Positions 33,865-42,045 of a DNA stretch of 43,299 bases are shown here, one piece after another (position 1 is the first letter of the stretch; each line of letters opens with the position of its first letter). The stretch lies in NCBI GenBank assembly GCA_025060595.1, contig JANXBX010000015.1, positions 1-43,299 of the forward strand, written 5' to 3'. Below the pieces are notes generated by a model. That model saw only the letters and a program-made list of their open reading frames with translations. It searched no databases and was not told where the DNA came from. The translations under genes and the position numbers were made by a program. Source of the stretch: Synergistota bacterium (GTDB lineage Bacteria > Synergistota > GBS-1).

Positions 33865-34506
33865 TTTCCGCCGTCTCTTAAAGTTAGAGTTGGCTCTAAG
33901 GCTTATTTTGAGATAGAGGGAGGTTTATTTAAAGGAACCTTTCCTACTAGAATAGAGGATATAGATGAGAGAGATAAATTAGTGTTAGTAGCCTATCCCC
34001 TTTATAAGGGTGCTCTTGTACCCTTAAGGGGGGAAAGATATTATCTCTGGATTACGACTGCGCGGGGGATATATAAGTATCCGGTGGAGATAGTTGGGGT
34101 TAAGGAAGAGAAAGTTATTCTCTTAATTCTTAAGGTGGTTGGCTCTGGGGAGCATATTCAGCGTAGGAGATTTGTTAGGGTTGAGGTTAACATTCCGTTT
34201 ACCTATAGGCTTAAAGGTAGGACTGGTTCCTCTAAAAAGGGCTATACTAAGGACTTAAGCGCTGGCGGCTTAAGAGGGGTTTTTGAAGAACCCCTTCTTG
34301 TTGGACAGAGGATTCTCATTAGGTTAGATCTCGGAGATGGATTAGGCCCTATGGTTTTAGAGGGAAAAGTGGTTAGAGTTGATCTAAAGGATGATAGTAT
34401 AGAGCATGGAGTTGAGTTTTTAAACCTGGGTGAAAAGCTCGTTAGGAGGATAATGCGGTTTGTTTTTAAGAAAGAGAGAGAGTTAAGGGAGAAAGGACTT
34501 ATATGA
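33862..34506 (+). CDS. YcgR-like PilZ-domain protein 1 (probable AUU start)
   Basis: A protein of about 214 residues with a YcgR-type N-terminal beta domain and a C-terminal PilZ domain. The N-terminus (LKVRVGSKAYFEIEGG, then TRIEDIDERDKLVLVAYPLYKGALVPL) is needed for a complete YcgR_N fold, which is why I place the start at ATT 33862 rather than GTG 33982. PilZ signatures are RRRFVRVEV (RxxxR) and DLSAGG (D/NxSxxG), which bind c-di-GMP. YcgR proteins slow the flagellar motor when c-di-GMP is high. The gene sits directly after flhG and overlaps a second PilZ gene by four bases. Confidence 0.85.
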   Translation: MFPPSLKVRVGSKAYFEIEGGLFKGTFPTRIEDIDERDKLVLVAYPLYKGALVPLRGERYYLWITTARGIYKYPVEIVGVKEEKVILLILKVVGSGEHIQRRRFVRVEVNIPFTYRLKGRTGSSKKGYTKDLSAGGLRGVFEEPLLVGQRILIRLDLGDGLGPMVLEGKVVRVDLKDDSIEHGVEFLNLGEKLVRRIMRFVFKKERELREKGLI

Positions 34507-35120
34507 AAGAGGGCGTGCTTTATGAGGGTATGTCTGTGGAGCTGGAGCTTGGAAAGAATATATGTTTAAAAGGGAGGATTCTTAGACCGACCTTGGATGG
34601 CAATTTAGTTATAGTTTTCGATAGAGGAGCGGTTTTACCTCAGGTTAGGCCTGGGGAAAAGGTAAACATTATATGGAACGAAAAGGGAAAGCTATTTAAG
34701 GGTGAAGCTGAGATAAGGGGAAGGGGAGGCAAGATAATTCCCTTTTTGGAGGTATCCTCTCCCCATGCCTTCGTGCCTATCGAGAGAAGGAGACATAGAA
34801 GGGTTAAGGCTTTAATTCCTGTAGAGTATAGAAAGGTCAGTGGAGGGCTTTTTAAAAGTACTCATACCATAGATATAAGTGGGGGTGGTCTCAGGTTAAA
34901 GGTTGATGATGATATAGAGGTTGATGATGAACTTGAAGTTTTGATATACTTACCTGAAAGTGATGTTATTTCTGCCCTTGCTAGGGTTGTCAGGATAGAG
35001 GAAAGAGGAGACGAGAGAGAGGCTGGATTGGAATTTATGATTATAGATGAGCGCTTTAGGAGGAATATAATAAACTTTGTGTTTAAAACTGAGCTGAAAG
35101 AGAGGCAGAAGGTTGGATGA
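34503..35120 (+). CDS. YcgR-like PilZ-domain protein 2
   Basis: A 205-residue protein with the same layout as its neighbour. The N-terminal beta domain (~1-95) includes EGMSVELELGKNICLKGRIL and LPQVRPGEKVNIIWNEKGKLFKGEAEI. The C-terminal PilZ domain (~97-200) has ERRRHRRVKALIPVEYR and DISGGGLRLKV, so the c-di-GMP-binding RxxxR and DxSxxG motifs are present. The ATG overlaps the stop of PilZ protein 1. The two proteins are diverged and so not a recent duplication. Motor or export control by c-di-GMP is inferred from the family. Confidence 0.88.
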   Translation: MKEGVLYEGMSVELELGKNICLKGRILRPTLDGNLVIVFDRGAVLPQVRPGEKVNIIWNEKGKLFKGEAEIRGRGGKIIPFLEVSSPHAFVPIERRRHRRVKALIPVEYRKVSGGLFKSTHTIDISGGGLRLKVDDDIEVDDELEVLIYLPESDVISALARVVRIEERGDEREAGLEFMIIDERFRRNIINFVFKTELKERQKVG

Positions 35121-36172
35121 GTAAGATTCGCGTTTTGGTTGTAGATGACTCAGCTTTGATGAGGAAGGTTATTACGGATATGCTTCATGAAGATCCAGAG
35201 ATAGAAGTAGTAGGAACGGCAAGAGACGGTTACGATGCTATAAAAAAGGTTCATGAGCTTAAACCCGATGTGGTAACCCTTGATATAGAAATGCCTAAAC
35301 TTGATGGGCTTAATACTCTTGGCTACATAATGAGTGAGGCCCCTCTTCCCGTGATAATGTTAAGTAGCTATACACGTGAGGGTGCTGAATCTACGTTAAA
35401 AGCTCTTGAATATGGGGCTTTTGATTTTGTTCCTAAACCTTCAGGGCCTATATCTCTTGATATAAGAAGAGTTAAGGAAGAGCTCATAGCTAAGATAAAG
35501 GCTGCATATAGAGCTGATTTAAGCAGATTAAAGTTTCTTCTACCGAGGAGAGAAAGGAAGCTTGAAAAGATTGAAAAGGTCTCAGTGGCTAAAGTTAATG
35601 CTGTGATTGCTATAGCTTCTTCAACAGGTGGCCCTAGGGCTCTTCAGGAGGTTATTCCTAAGCTTCCTTCAGATATACGGGCTTCTATACTTATAGTTCA
35701 GCACATGCCTAAAGGGTTTACTAAATCTCTTGCTGATAGATTAGACTCTCTTTCTCAAGTAGATGTTAAAGAAGCGAGGGAAAATGATATACTAAAGGAG
35801 GGACTCGCTTTAGTGGCTCCAGGTGACTATCATATGGTGGTGAGGAAAGAAGCGGATGGTGTGGTGATAAAGCTAAATCAGGATCCTCCTCTTTGGGGGG
35901 TTCGACCGTCAGCTGATGTTACGATGCTTTCGGTGGCTGAGGTGTTTAAAAATAGGGTTATCGGAGTTGTTTTAACCGGTATGGGTAGAGATGGAGCTAA
36001 TGGGTTAAAGAAGATAAAAGAGTATGGTGGTGTGACGATAGCGGAAGACAAAACTACTTGCGTTGTCTTTGGGATGCCCAAAGTCGCTATAGAGGAGGGG
36101 GCCGTGGAGATAGTTGCCCCCGTGAATGAAATAGCAGATAGAATAATGGAAGCCTTACGAAGGCTAAGTTAG
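35117..36172 (+). CDS. cheB: Chemotaxis methylesterase/glutamine deamidase CheB
   Basis: A 351-residue protein. The receiver domain (1-120) has Asp10/Asp11 and phosphoacceptor Asp56 (VVTLDIEMPKLDG). After a linker, the methylesterase domain (~160-350) has the catalytic triad Ser169 (ASSTGGPRAL), His196 (VQHMPKGFT) and Asp292 (GMGRDGANG). It removes methyl groups from chemoreceptors for adaptation and may deamidate them. It overlaps the second PilZ gene by four bases. No cheR is seen in the window. Confidence 0.96.
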   Translation: MSKIRVLVVDDSALMRKVITDMLHEDPEIEVVGTARDGYDAIKKVHELKPDVVTLDIEMPKLDGLNTLGYIMSEAPLPVIMLSSYTREGAESTLKALEYGAFDFVPKPSGPISLDIRRVKEELIAKIKAAYRADLSRLKFLLPRRERKLEKIEKVSVAKVNAVIAIASSTGGPRALQEVIPKLPSDIRASILIVQHMPKGFTKSLADRLDSLSQVDVKEARENDILKEGLALVAPGDYHMVVRKEADGVVIKLNQDPPLWGVRPSADVTMLSVAEVFKNRVIGVVLTGMGRDGANGLKKIKEYGGVTIAEDKTTCVVFGMPKVAIEEGAVEIVAPVNEIADRIMEALRRLS

Positions 36173-36193
36173 AAAATAGGGGGTAGGTAAAAA

Positions 36194-38260
36194 ATGGGGA
36201 TGTCTCAGTATTTACAGGTATTTCTTGATGAGTCAGCGGAAAACCTTCAGAGGCTAAACGAGCTTATTTTGGAACTAGAAAAAGATCCGAGTAATACAGA
36301 CCTCTTGAATGAGGTCTTTAGGATAGCTCATACTCTAAAGGGAATGTCAGCTACTATGGGATTTGATACTCTCGCTGAGCTTACTCATGAGATGGAAAAC
36401 CTGTTAGACAAGCTTCGTAAAGGAGAGCTTACCTCTTCCTCTGACGTGGTTGATGTTTTGTTTGAATGTCTTGATGTTCTTGAAGCTATGATAGAGGAGA
36501 TAAGAAATACAGGAAGGTGTAGTATAGGGGCTTCCTCTACCATAACTAAGCTTAGGGTCCTTTCGGGAGAGAGAGAAAAAGCTCCTCCAGAGACTGTAAA
36601 GGCTGTTAAGGCTCCAAGCCTGGTTGATATTCCTATGGAGCTAAATGAGTATGATAAAGAGGTTATTAAGGAGGCTTTTCATAAGTCATTTAACGTATAT
36701 AAGATAAAGGTCACTTTGGATGAAGGTTGTTTGCTTAAGGCTGCACGTGCCTATATAGTTTTTCATGAGCTTGGGCGAATTGGCGAGATAATAAAGTCGC
36801 TTCCTCCCGTTGAAGACATTGAGGAAGAAAAATTTGAGAATGAATTCACCCTTCTTTATGTAAGTAAGGAAGGAGAGAACGTTATAAGATCAAAGATAGA
36901 GGCGGTCTCAGAGATTAAGAAGGTGGAAATCTCCAGGATTGAGCCCGAGAAGGCCGAGGTGGAGAAAAAGGTGGTTACACCTTCGGTTGAAATTAAGGAG
37001 GAAGAGGTAGAGAAGGTTATCAAGGGCTTGGAGGAGATTCATCCTGAGCCTGAGGCTGTGTCTGTGAGCCCTGTTGAAAGGGAGAAGCTGTTAAGGCAGA
37101 AGGTCAAAGGTATGAGAACCATAAGGGTCGATATTGATAGGCTTGATGATTTGATGAATCTCGTTGGAGAGCTGGTTATAAATAAGACTAGGCTTGTTCA
37201 AATAGGTTCCGTTTACAAGCTAACCGAGCTTGATGAGACGCTTGCTCAGATAGGGAGGATAACCAATGAGCTTCAGGCTGTGGTTATGAAGCTTAGAATG
37301 GTTCCTATAGAGCACGTATTTAATAGGTTTCCAAGGATGGTAAGGGATCTTGCTCGCGAGGAAGGGAAGGAAGTTGAGTTCATTATAGAGGGTAAGGAGA
37401 CAGAACTTGATAGAACTGTAATAGACGAGATAGGGGATCCTCTCGTTCATCTTCTTAGAAATGCCATCGATCATGGTATAGAGCCTCCTGCGGAAAGGGA
37501 AAGGTTGGGCAAGCCTCCCAAAGGTTTGCTCAGGCTTTCTGCTCGTCATGAAGGAAATTATGTAGTAATAGAGGTTCAGGATGATGGTAAGGGTATGGAT
37601 ATAGAGAAGATAAAGCGTAAGGCTATTGAAAAGGGAATAGCTACTCCTGAGGAGCTAGAAAGAATGTCTGAAAATGAGGTTTTGATGTTAACCACCCTTC
37701 CTGGTTTCAGTACCTCAGAGAGAATCACGGAGGTTTCGGGAAGAGGTGTCGGGCTAGATGTAGTTAAGTCCAAGGTGGAGGCTTTAAATGGAGTTCTTGA
37801 GATTCAGACTGAAAGAGGCAAAGGGACCAGGGTTATAGTTAAGCTTCCTCTTACGTTAGCTATAATCCAGGCCCTTTTAACGAAGGTTGGGGAGGAGATA
37901 TACGCTATACCTCTTGCTAACATAGATGAGACTTTAAGTATCACTCCTCAGGATATAAAGCTTGTAAGAAATCAGGAGGTTATATTGCTTAGGGGAAGTG
38001 TTCTTCCCTTAGTTAAGCTGCATGAGTTACTTGAGGTTCCTGTTGAAACCGGCAAAAATGGTGGGGAGTATGCTGTTGTGGTGACTCGCGTTGGAGAAAG
38101 GAGGGCAGGACTTGTTGTAGATAGTCTCATAGGTCAGCAGGAAATAGTTATAAAATCGCTTGGTAAGCTCTTAAAGGGAATAAAGGGTATAAGCGGAGCT
38201 ACTATCCTTGGTGATGGGAAGGTGGCTCTGATTCTTGATGTGGTGCCTTTGATAACCTAA
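36194..38260 (+). CDS. cheA: Chemotaxis histidine kinase CheA
   Basis: A 688-residue kinase. The P1 phosphotransfer domain has His46 in RIAHTLKGMSATMGF. A P2-like domain (~150-255) is followed by a Glu/Lys/Val-rich linker. P3 dimerization begins near RTIRVDIDRLDDLMNLVGELVINKTRL. The P4 ATPase has the N-box HLLRNAIDHGIE, and GKGM and GRGVGLDVVKSKVEALNG. A CheW-like P5 domain ends the protein (EIYAIPLANIDETL, LVVDSLIGQQEIVIKSLG). It phosphorylates CheY and CheB. All core motifs are intact. In Bacillus cheW follows; here cheC comes next. Confidence 0.97.
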   Translation: MGMSQYLQVFLDESAENLQRLNELILELEKDPSNTDLLNEVFRIAHTLKGMSATMGFDTLAELTHEMENLLDKLRKGELTSSSDVVDVLFECLDVLEAMIEEIRNTGRCSIGASSTITKLRVLSGEREKAPPETVKAVKAPSLVDIPMELNEYDKEVIKEAFHKSFNVYKIKVTLDEGCLLKAARAYIVFHELGRIGEIIKSLPPVEDIEEEKFENEFTLLYVSKEGENVIRSKIEAVSEIKKVEISRIEPEKAEVEKKVVTPSVEIKEEEVEKVIKGLEEIHPEPEAVSVSPVEREKLLRQKVKGMRTIRVDIDRLDDLMNLVGELVINKTRLVQIGSVYKLTELDETLAQIGRITNELQAVVMKLRMVPIEHVFNRFPRMVRDLAREEGKEVEFIIEGKETELDRTVIDEIGDPLVHLLRNAIDHGIEPPAERERLGKPPKGLLRLSARHEGNYVVIEVQDDGKGMDIEKIKRKAIEKGIATPEELERMSENEVLMLTTLPGFSTSERITEVSGRGVGLDVVKSKVEALNGVLEIQTERGKGTRVIVKLPLTLAIIQALLTKVGEEIYAIPLANIDETLSITPQDIKLVRNQEVILLRGSVLPLVKLHELLEVPVETGKNGGEYAVVVTRVGERRAGLVVDSLIGQQEIVIKSLGKLLKGIKGISGATILGDGKVALILDVVPLIT

Positions 38261-38282
38261 GTCTTTTAAGGAGGAATGAGCT

Positions 38283-38924
38283 ATGAGCGAGGGGGATTTG
38301 ATAAGCAGATTAACTGCTGCCCAGCTTGATGCTTTAAAGGAAGCTGGAAACATAGGAGCAGGTAATGCTGCCACCGCTTTGTATCAGATGATAGGCAAGA
38401 AGATCATGATGACAGTTCCTCGAGCTGCGGTTATTCCACTATCTCAGGTTCCTGATGTTTTAGGAGGGCCAGAGGTGCTTGTTGCTGGAGTTTTTTTAAG
38501 GGTTCTTGGAGATGTTCCTGGAAGCATCTTATTTGTAATGCCGAAAGATAGCGCTCTTTATTTAGTTGATATGCTTATGGGAAGACCTGAAAGCAGTACT
38601 CAAGTTTTAAGTGAGCTAGATCAATCGGCCTTGAAGGAGATAGGTAATATTTTGGCGAGCTCCTATCTTAACGCTTTAGCAACCTTTACTAGGCTTACCT
38701 TTTTACCAACCGTACCAGCGTTAGCCTTTGATATGGCTGGGGCCATATTGGATGTGATTTTGGCAGAGCTCGGACAGCTTGGAGATTATGCGCTTCTTAT
38801 TGAAACCCGCTTTCAGGCTGAATCCGCTCATGTGGAAGGGCATTTCTTTCTCATACCTGACCCTGGTTCCTTAAGCATTATACTTAGGGCACTTGGAGTT
38901 GATGATGATGGGGCAAGTAATTAG
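38283..38924 (+). CDS. cheC: CheY-P phosphatase CheC
   Basis: A 213-residue protein with both CheC active-site helices intact: LDALKEAGNIGAGNA (Glu20, Asn23) and QSALKEIGNILASS (Glu119, Asn122). CheC dephosphorylates CheY-P and is stimulated by CheD. The ATG is preceded by AAGGAGG. The 3' end overlaps cheD, as expected for the CheC-CheD pair. Compared with FliY in this window, both catalytic pairs are kept. Confidence 0.95.
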   Translation: MSEGDLISRLTAAQLDALKEAGNIGAGNAATALYQMIGKKIMMTVPRAAVIPLSQVPDVLGGPEVLVAGVFLRVLGDVPGSILFVMPKDSALYLVDMLMGRPESSTQVLSELDQSALKEIGNILASSYLNALATFTRLTFLPTVPALAFDMAGAILDVILAELGQLGDYALLIETRFQAESAHVEGHFFLIPDPGSLSIILRALGVDDDGASN

Positions 38925-39393
38925 GGTAGGAATAGCAGATTTTAATATTGCTAAAAGTCCAGATATCCTAGTAACCCTTGGTTTGGGTTCATGTGTGGGT
39001 GTGGCTTTATACGATAAAGTTGCTAAGATAGGCGGATTAGCGCACATTATGTTGCCTGATAGTAAACAAGCGAGGGAAGGACAAAATCCGGCTAAGTTCG
39101 CTGATTCCGCTATACCCTTGCTTATTGAGAAGATGGAGAGGGCTGGAGCCTCTAAAAGCAGGATAGTCGCAAAAATCGCGGGAGGAGCTCAGATGTTTTC
39201 CTTTTCAGATAAGAACCTTCAGCTTAGCATAGGGAAGAGAAATGTTGAGGCTGTTAAGGCGGTTCTTGCTCAGGAGAAGATCCCTCTGGTTTCGGAAGAT
39301 ACAGGTGGAGGCTATGGTAGGTCCGTAGAGCTTCATACCGACACAGGTAAGTTTATCATAAGGACGGTGGGACATGGAATTAAAGAGCTTTAG
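38905..39393 (+). CDS. cheD: Chemoreceptor glutamine deamidase CheD
   Basis: A protein of about 162 residues with the CheD catalytic pattern: Cys30 in LGLGSCVGVALYD, His47 in IGGLAHIMLPDS, and AKIAGGAQMFSF. It deamidates receptor glutamines and binds CheC. Three consecutive ATGs (38902, 38905, 38908) follow GGAG; I chose the middle one, six bases downstream. The gene overlaps cheC by about 20 bases and the next membrane-protein gene also by 20. Confidence 0.95.
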   Translation: MMGQVIRVGIADFNIAKSPDILVTLGLGSCVGVALYDKVAKIGGLAHIMLPDSKQAREGQNPAKFADSAIPLLIEKMERAGASKSRIVAKIAGGAQMFSFSDKNLQLSIGKRNVEAVKAVLAQEKIPLVSEDTGGGYGRSVELHTDTGKFIIRTVGHGIKEL

Positions 39394-39838
39394 GGAAATA
39401 ACCTTACCCTTATGGTTTAAGTTGCCTCTTTTTGTAGGCTTGGGAGGGGGTATAATAGTATTCCTTCTAAGCCTTTTTTCTCCCGTTTTCTTTCTTATGG
39501 CCTTATTAAGGGGTTTTTTTGCTTTCTTAATAATCTTTTTTGAAGTTTTGCTTTTACTACATATATTTTCTAAATATAGACTTAATTTTCTTCTCTTTGG
39601 GAAAGATGTGAAGGTAGATCTTAGGTCCTTTGCTAACATAAGTGACTTCATGTGGATATATAGGACGAGAAAAGAAGGGGAAGTTTCTTTGCCTTCAGTG
39701 GATGAAAGGTCTTCCCTTGAGAGGCTTGTTAGCGAACCAACTGAGTTCGGTAAGACAATTGAGGAGCTTGCTGAACTGGCGAAAAAGAAACCCGATGCCA
39801 TTGCTAAGGTTGTTAAGATTATGCTTGAAGAGGGGTAG
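39374..39838 (+). CDS. Small membrane protein with a FliF-like C-terminal tail
   Basis: A 154-residue protein I do not recognise as a named family. Two hydrophobic helices (~16-35 and ~37-63) are followed by a cytoplasmic, charged region. The C-terminus ends KPDAIAKVVKIMLEEG. The FliF of this window ends HPEEVAKVIKSWIYEE, its FliG-binding helix, and the two share the P-x-x-(I/V)-AKV-(V/I)-K core and the distance to the C-terminus. This suggests, but does not prove, binding to FliG. It lies between cheD and fliA and overlaps cheD by 20 bases. Bacillus has a membrane protein gene, swrB, next to sigD, but I see no clear sequence match. Confidence 0.75.
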   Translation: MELKSFREITLPLWFKLPLFVGLGGGIIVFLLSLFSPVFFLMALLRGFFAFLIIFFEVLLLLHIFSKYRLNFLLFGKDVKVDLRSFANISDFMWIYRTRKEGEVSLPSVDERSSLERLVSEPTEFGKTIEELAELAKKKPDAIAKVVKIMLEEG

Positions 39839-39849
39839 GGATTTAAATT

Positions 39850-40611
39850 ATGATAGGATTGGAAGAGGCTGAGGCGAGGCTTTGGAAGGAATACATTTCA
39901 ACCAGGGATCCTAAACTTAAGGAGGAGATCATCCGTCGTTATATCCCATTAGTTAAATATATAGCTTCGAGGATAGGGGTAACTTTACCGCGCGGCTTTG
40001 ATGAGGATGATTTGATAAGCGTGGGAATAATGGGGCTTCTCGAGGCCATAGACAGGTTTAATCCGGAGAGAAACGTTAAATTTGAAACTTTCGCTTCTCT
40101 TAGAATAAAAGGGGCTATAATAGATGAGCTTAGAAAGCTTGGATGGACGCCAAGGACCGTTCATGAGAAGCTGAAGAAGCTAGAAGAGGCGAGGCTTAAT
40201 CTCTTTAATAAGTTTGGAAGAGATCCCACTGATGAGGAAGTGATGAATTATTTAAATCTTTCTCAGAAGGAGTATGAGAAGCTTCTTGAAAATGCTAAAG
40301 TTTTAACTCTTTTCCCTTTAGATTCTCTGGTTGAGCTTGAGGATGAGGAGGTCTCGGTTAAGGAGGTTATAAGCGACCCTATGCAGGCTCCTTTAGGGCA
40401 GCTTCTTGAGGAGGAGGAACTGGTTGAGGAGCTTTCTAAAGCTATATCGTCGCTTCCGGATAAGGAAAGACTTGTTATAATTCTCTACTATTACGAGGGT
40501 CTTACCCTTAAAGAGATAGGGGAGGTTTTAGGAGTTTCTGAGGCACGAGTCTGTCAACTCCACTCTTCTGCTATATTGAAGCTTAGGACTCGCTTGCGAA
40601 GTTTGGGTTAA
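39850..40611 (+). CDS. fliA: Flagellar sigma factor FliA/SigD (sigma-28)
   Basis: A 253-residue sigma factor of the FliA type. Region 2 (~30-105) has YIPLVKYIASRIGVTLPRGFDEDDLISVGIMGLLEAIDRF and FETFASLRIKGAIIDELRKLGWTPR. Region 3 spans ~110-150. Region 4 carries the helix-turn-helix LTLKEIGEVLGVSEARVCQLHSSAILKLR. It directs RNA polymerase to late flagellar, motility and chemotaxis promoters. The position at the end of the flagellar/che run, after cheD, is the same as sigD in Bacillus. No anti-sigma factor FlgM is visible here. Confidence 0.96.
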   Translation: MIGLEEAEARLWKEYISTRDPKLKEEIIRRYIPLVKYIASRIGVTLPRGFDEDDLISVGIMGLLEAIDRFNPERNVKFETFASLRIKGAIIDELRKLGWTPRTVHEKLKKLEEARLNLFNKFGRDPTDEEVMNYLNLSQKEYEKLLENAKVLTLFPLDSLVELEDEEVSVKEVISDPMQAPLGQLLEEEELVEELSKAISSLPDKERLVIILYYYEGLTLKEIGEVLGVSEARVCQLHSSAILKLRTRLRSLG

Positions 40612-40642
40612 GCTTTTTGAATAATGAGCGGGGGGTGAGTTT

Positions 40643-42034
40643 ATGGCCTCTCTTCCTTTGGAGCTTAAGATAAGTGAAGATGGTATGGAAGCTTACCTTA
40701 AGCTTGAGGCTTTGCCTGATGGAAGGGTTCCTACCTTTGAGGAGATCATTTCTTTTTTAACTGAGTCTGGTGTTGTTTTTGGAGTGGATGAAGGCGCTAT
40801 AAGGGAAGCTCTTGAGAATAAGAAATTTGGAGAGAATATCTTGGTGGCTCGTGGTGAAAGGCCTGAAGATGGCATTGATGGATATATAGATTATAAGTTT
40901 AATAAAGATAGGGAGTTGAAGCCAGCTGTTCTTGAAGATGGAAGGGTTGATTATAAAAACCTGGAGAGCATAGAGAACGTTGTAAGGGGACAGCTTTTAG
41001 CGGTTAAGGTTCCACCCAAGCCTGAGAAGGATGGTAAGACCGTGACAGGAAAGATTGTTAAGGCATATAAACCTAAGGATCCTAAGATACCTGCGGGTAA
41101 GAACACTTACCCTTCTGAGGATGGGATGAAGCTCTTTGCTGCGTGTGATGGGCATGTTGTTTATGAAAACGGTAAGGTAGTAGTCTATCCTGTTTTTACT
41201 AGGCGTGGAGATGTAGACTATTCCATAGGTAATATAGAGTTTGTGGGAGACGTCATCATTATGGGTAGCGTTTTACCAGATTTTAAGGTGAAAGCGGGAG
41301 GGAATTTGGAAGTCCATAAGTTGGTTGAGGGAGGTTTCCTTGAGGCTGAAGGTAATATAGTTATAAAGGGAGGAGTTTTTGGGAGAGGTAAGTCCTTAAT
41401 TAAGACAAAGGGAGATATATTCCTGAAGTTTGCTGATCAGGCTACTCTTGAGGCTGGAGGTAGTGTAATAGCTGATGAATCGATAATAAATTGTAAGGTG
41501 GTAGCTGGGGGAAGCATTATAGCTAGGGGTCGTAAAGGTGTTATTGTTGGAGGAGAGGTCTATGCGGGGGACTTGGTTGATGTAACTCATTTAGGTTCTG
41601 ATCTTGGCGTGAGAACCTATGTTGAGGTTGGTATAGATCCAGCCTTGAAGGAAGAATATGCCCAAGTAAATAGTGAGCTTGCCGAGATTCAAAACAAGCT
41701 GAGGGATCTTACAAAGGGAGTAGAGCTATTGAAGAGTATGGAGGAAAAGCTTGGTTCCCTTCCCGAGGAGAAGAAGGATCTTTACTTAAAGATGACGCGA
41801 GCGCTCTTTCAGCTTAAGGGACAGGCGGAAAGGCTTAAGAAAAGGAAAGAAGAGCTCGAGGAAAAAATAGAAAAGGTCAAGAAAGAGGGGAAGGTTGTGG
41901 TTCGAGGTGTGGTTTATCCGGGGGTTAGGATAACTATAAGGGGAGTTAAATTTGCAGTTAAAGAGGCTTTGAAGGAGGTTGTATTTTACAGAGAGGGAAC
42001 CGAAATAAAGGTGGGGGCTTTAAGAGAACGGTGA
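40643..42034 (+). CDS. FapA-family protein (DUF342)
   Basis: A 463-residue protein. The N-terminal domain (~1-170) includes FGVDEGAIREAL, VARGERPEDGIDGYIDYKF and LLAVKVPPKPEKDGKTVTGKIV. A right-handed beta-helix-like region (~180-330) has repeats such as GNIEFVGDVIIMGSVLPDFKVKAGGNLEV, KGDIFLKF and GGSIIARG. A coiled coil (~335-420) and a short C-terminal beta segment follow. FapA proteins often sit beside fliA/sigD, but their role is poorly known; some affect polarity or motility. The ATG follows GGGGGGTGA. Confidence 0.88.
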   Translation: MASLPLELKISEDGMEAYLKLEALPDGRVPTFEEIISFLTESGVVFGVDEGAIREALENKKFGENILVARGERPEDGIDGYIDYKFNKDRELKPAVLEDGRVDYKNLESIENVVRGQLLAVKVPPKPEKDGKTVTGKIVKAYKPKDPKIPAGKNTYPSEDGMKLFAACDGHVVYENGKVVVYPVFTRRGDVDYSIGNIEFVGDVIIMGSVLPDFKVKAGGNLEVHKLVEGGFLEAEGNIVIKGGVFGRGKSLIKTKGDIFLKFADQATLEAGGSVIADESIINCKVVAGGSIIARGRKGVIVGGEVYAGDLVDVTHLGSDLGVRTYVEVGIDPALKEEYAQVNSELAEIQNKLRDLTKGVELLKSMEEKLGSLPEEKKDLYLKMTRALFQLKGQAERLKKRKEELEEKIEKVKKEGKVVVRGVVYPGVRITIRGVKFAVKEALKEVVFYREGTEIKVGALRER

Positions 42035-42045
42035 GGTGATAGGGA

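Noticed and set aside
33857..33981. Frameshift or pseudogene at the PilZ gene start
   Set aside because: The frame is open and family-like from 33862 onward without needing a frame change; only the start codon is unusual.
33982..34506. PilZ protein starting at GTG 33982
   Set aside because: This start cuts off the YcgR-type N-terminal domain and lacks a good ribosome binding site, whereas ATT 33862 has one at ideal spacing.
39205..39801. 198-residue minus-strand open frame
   Set aside because: It lies antisense to cheD and the small membrane protein, has no recognisable domain and has a composition expected from reversed coding sequence.
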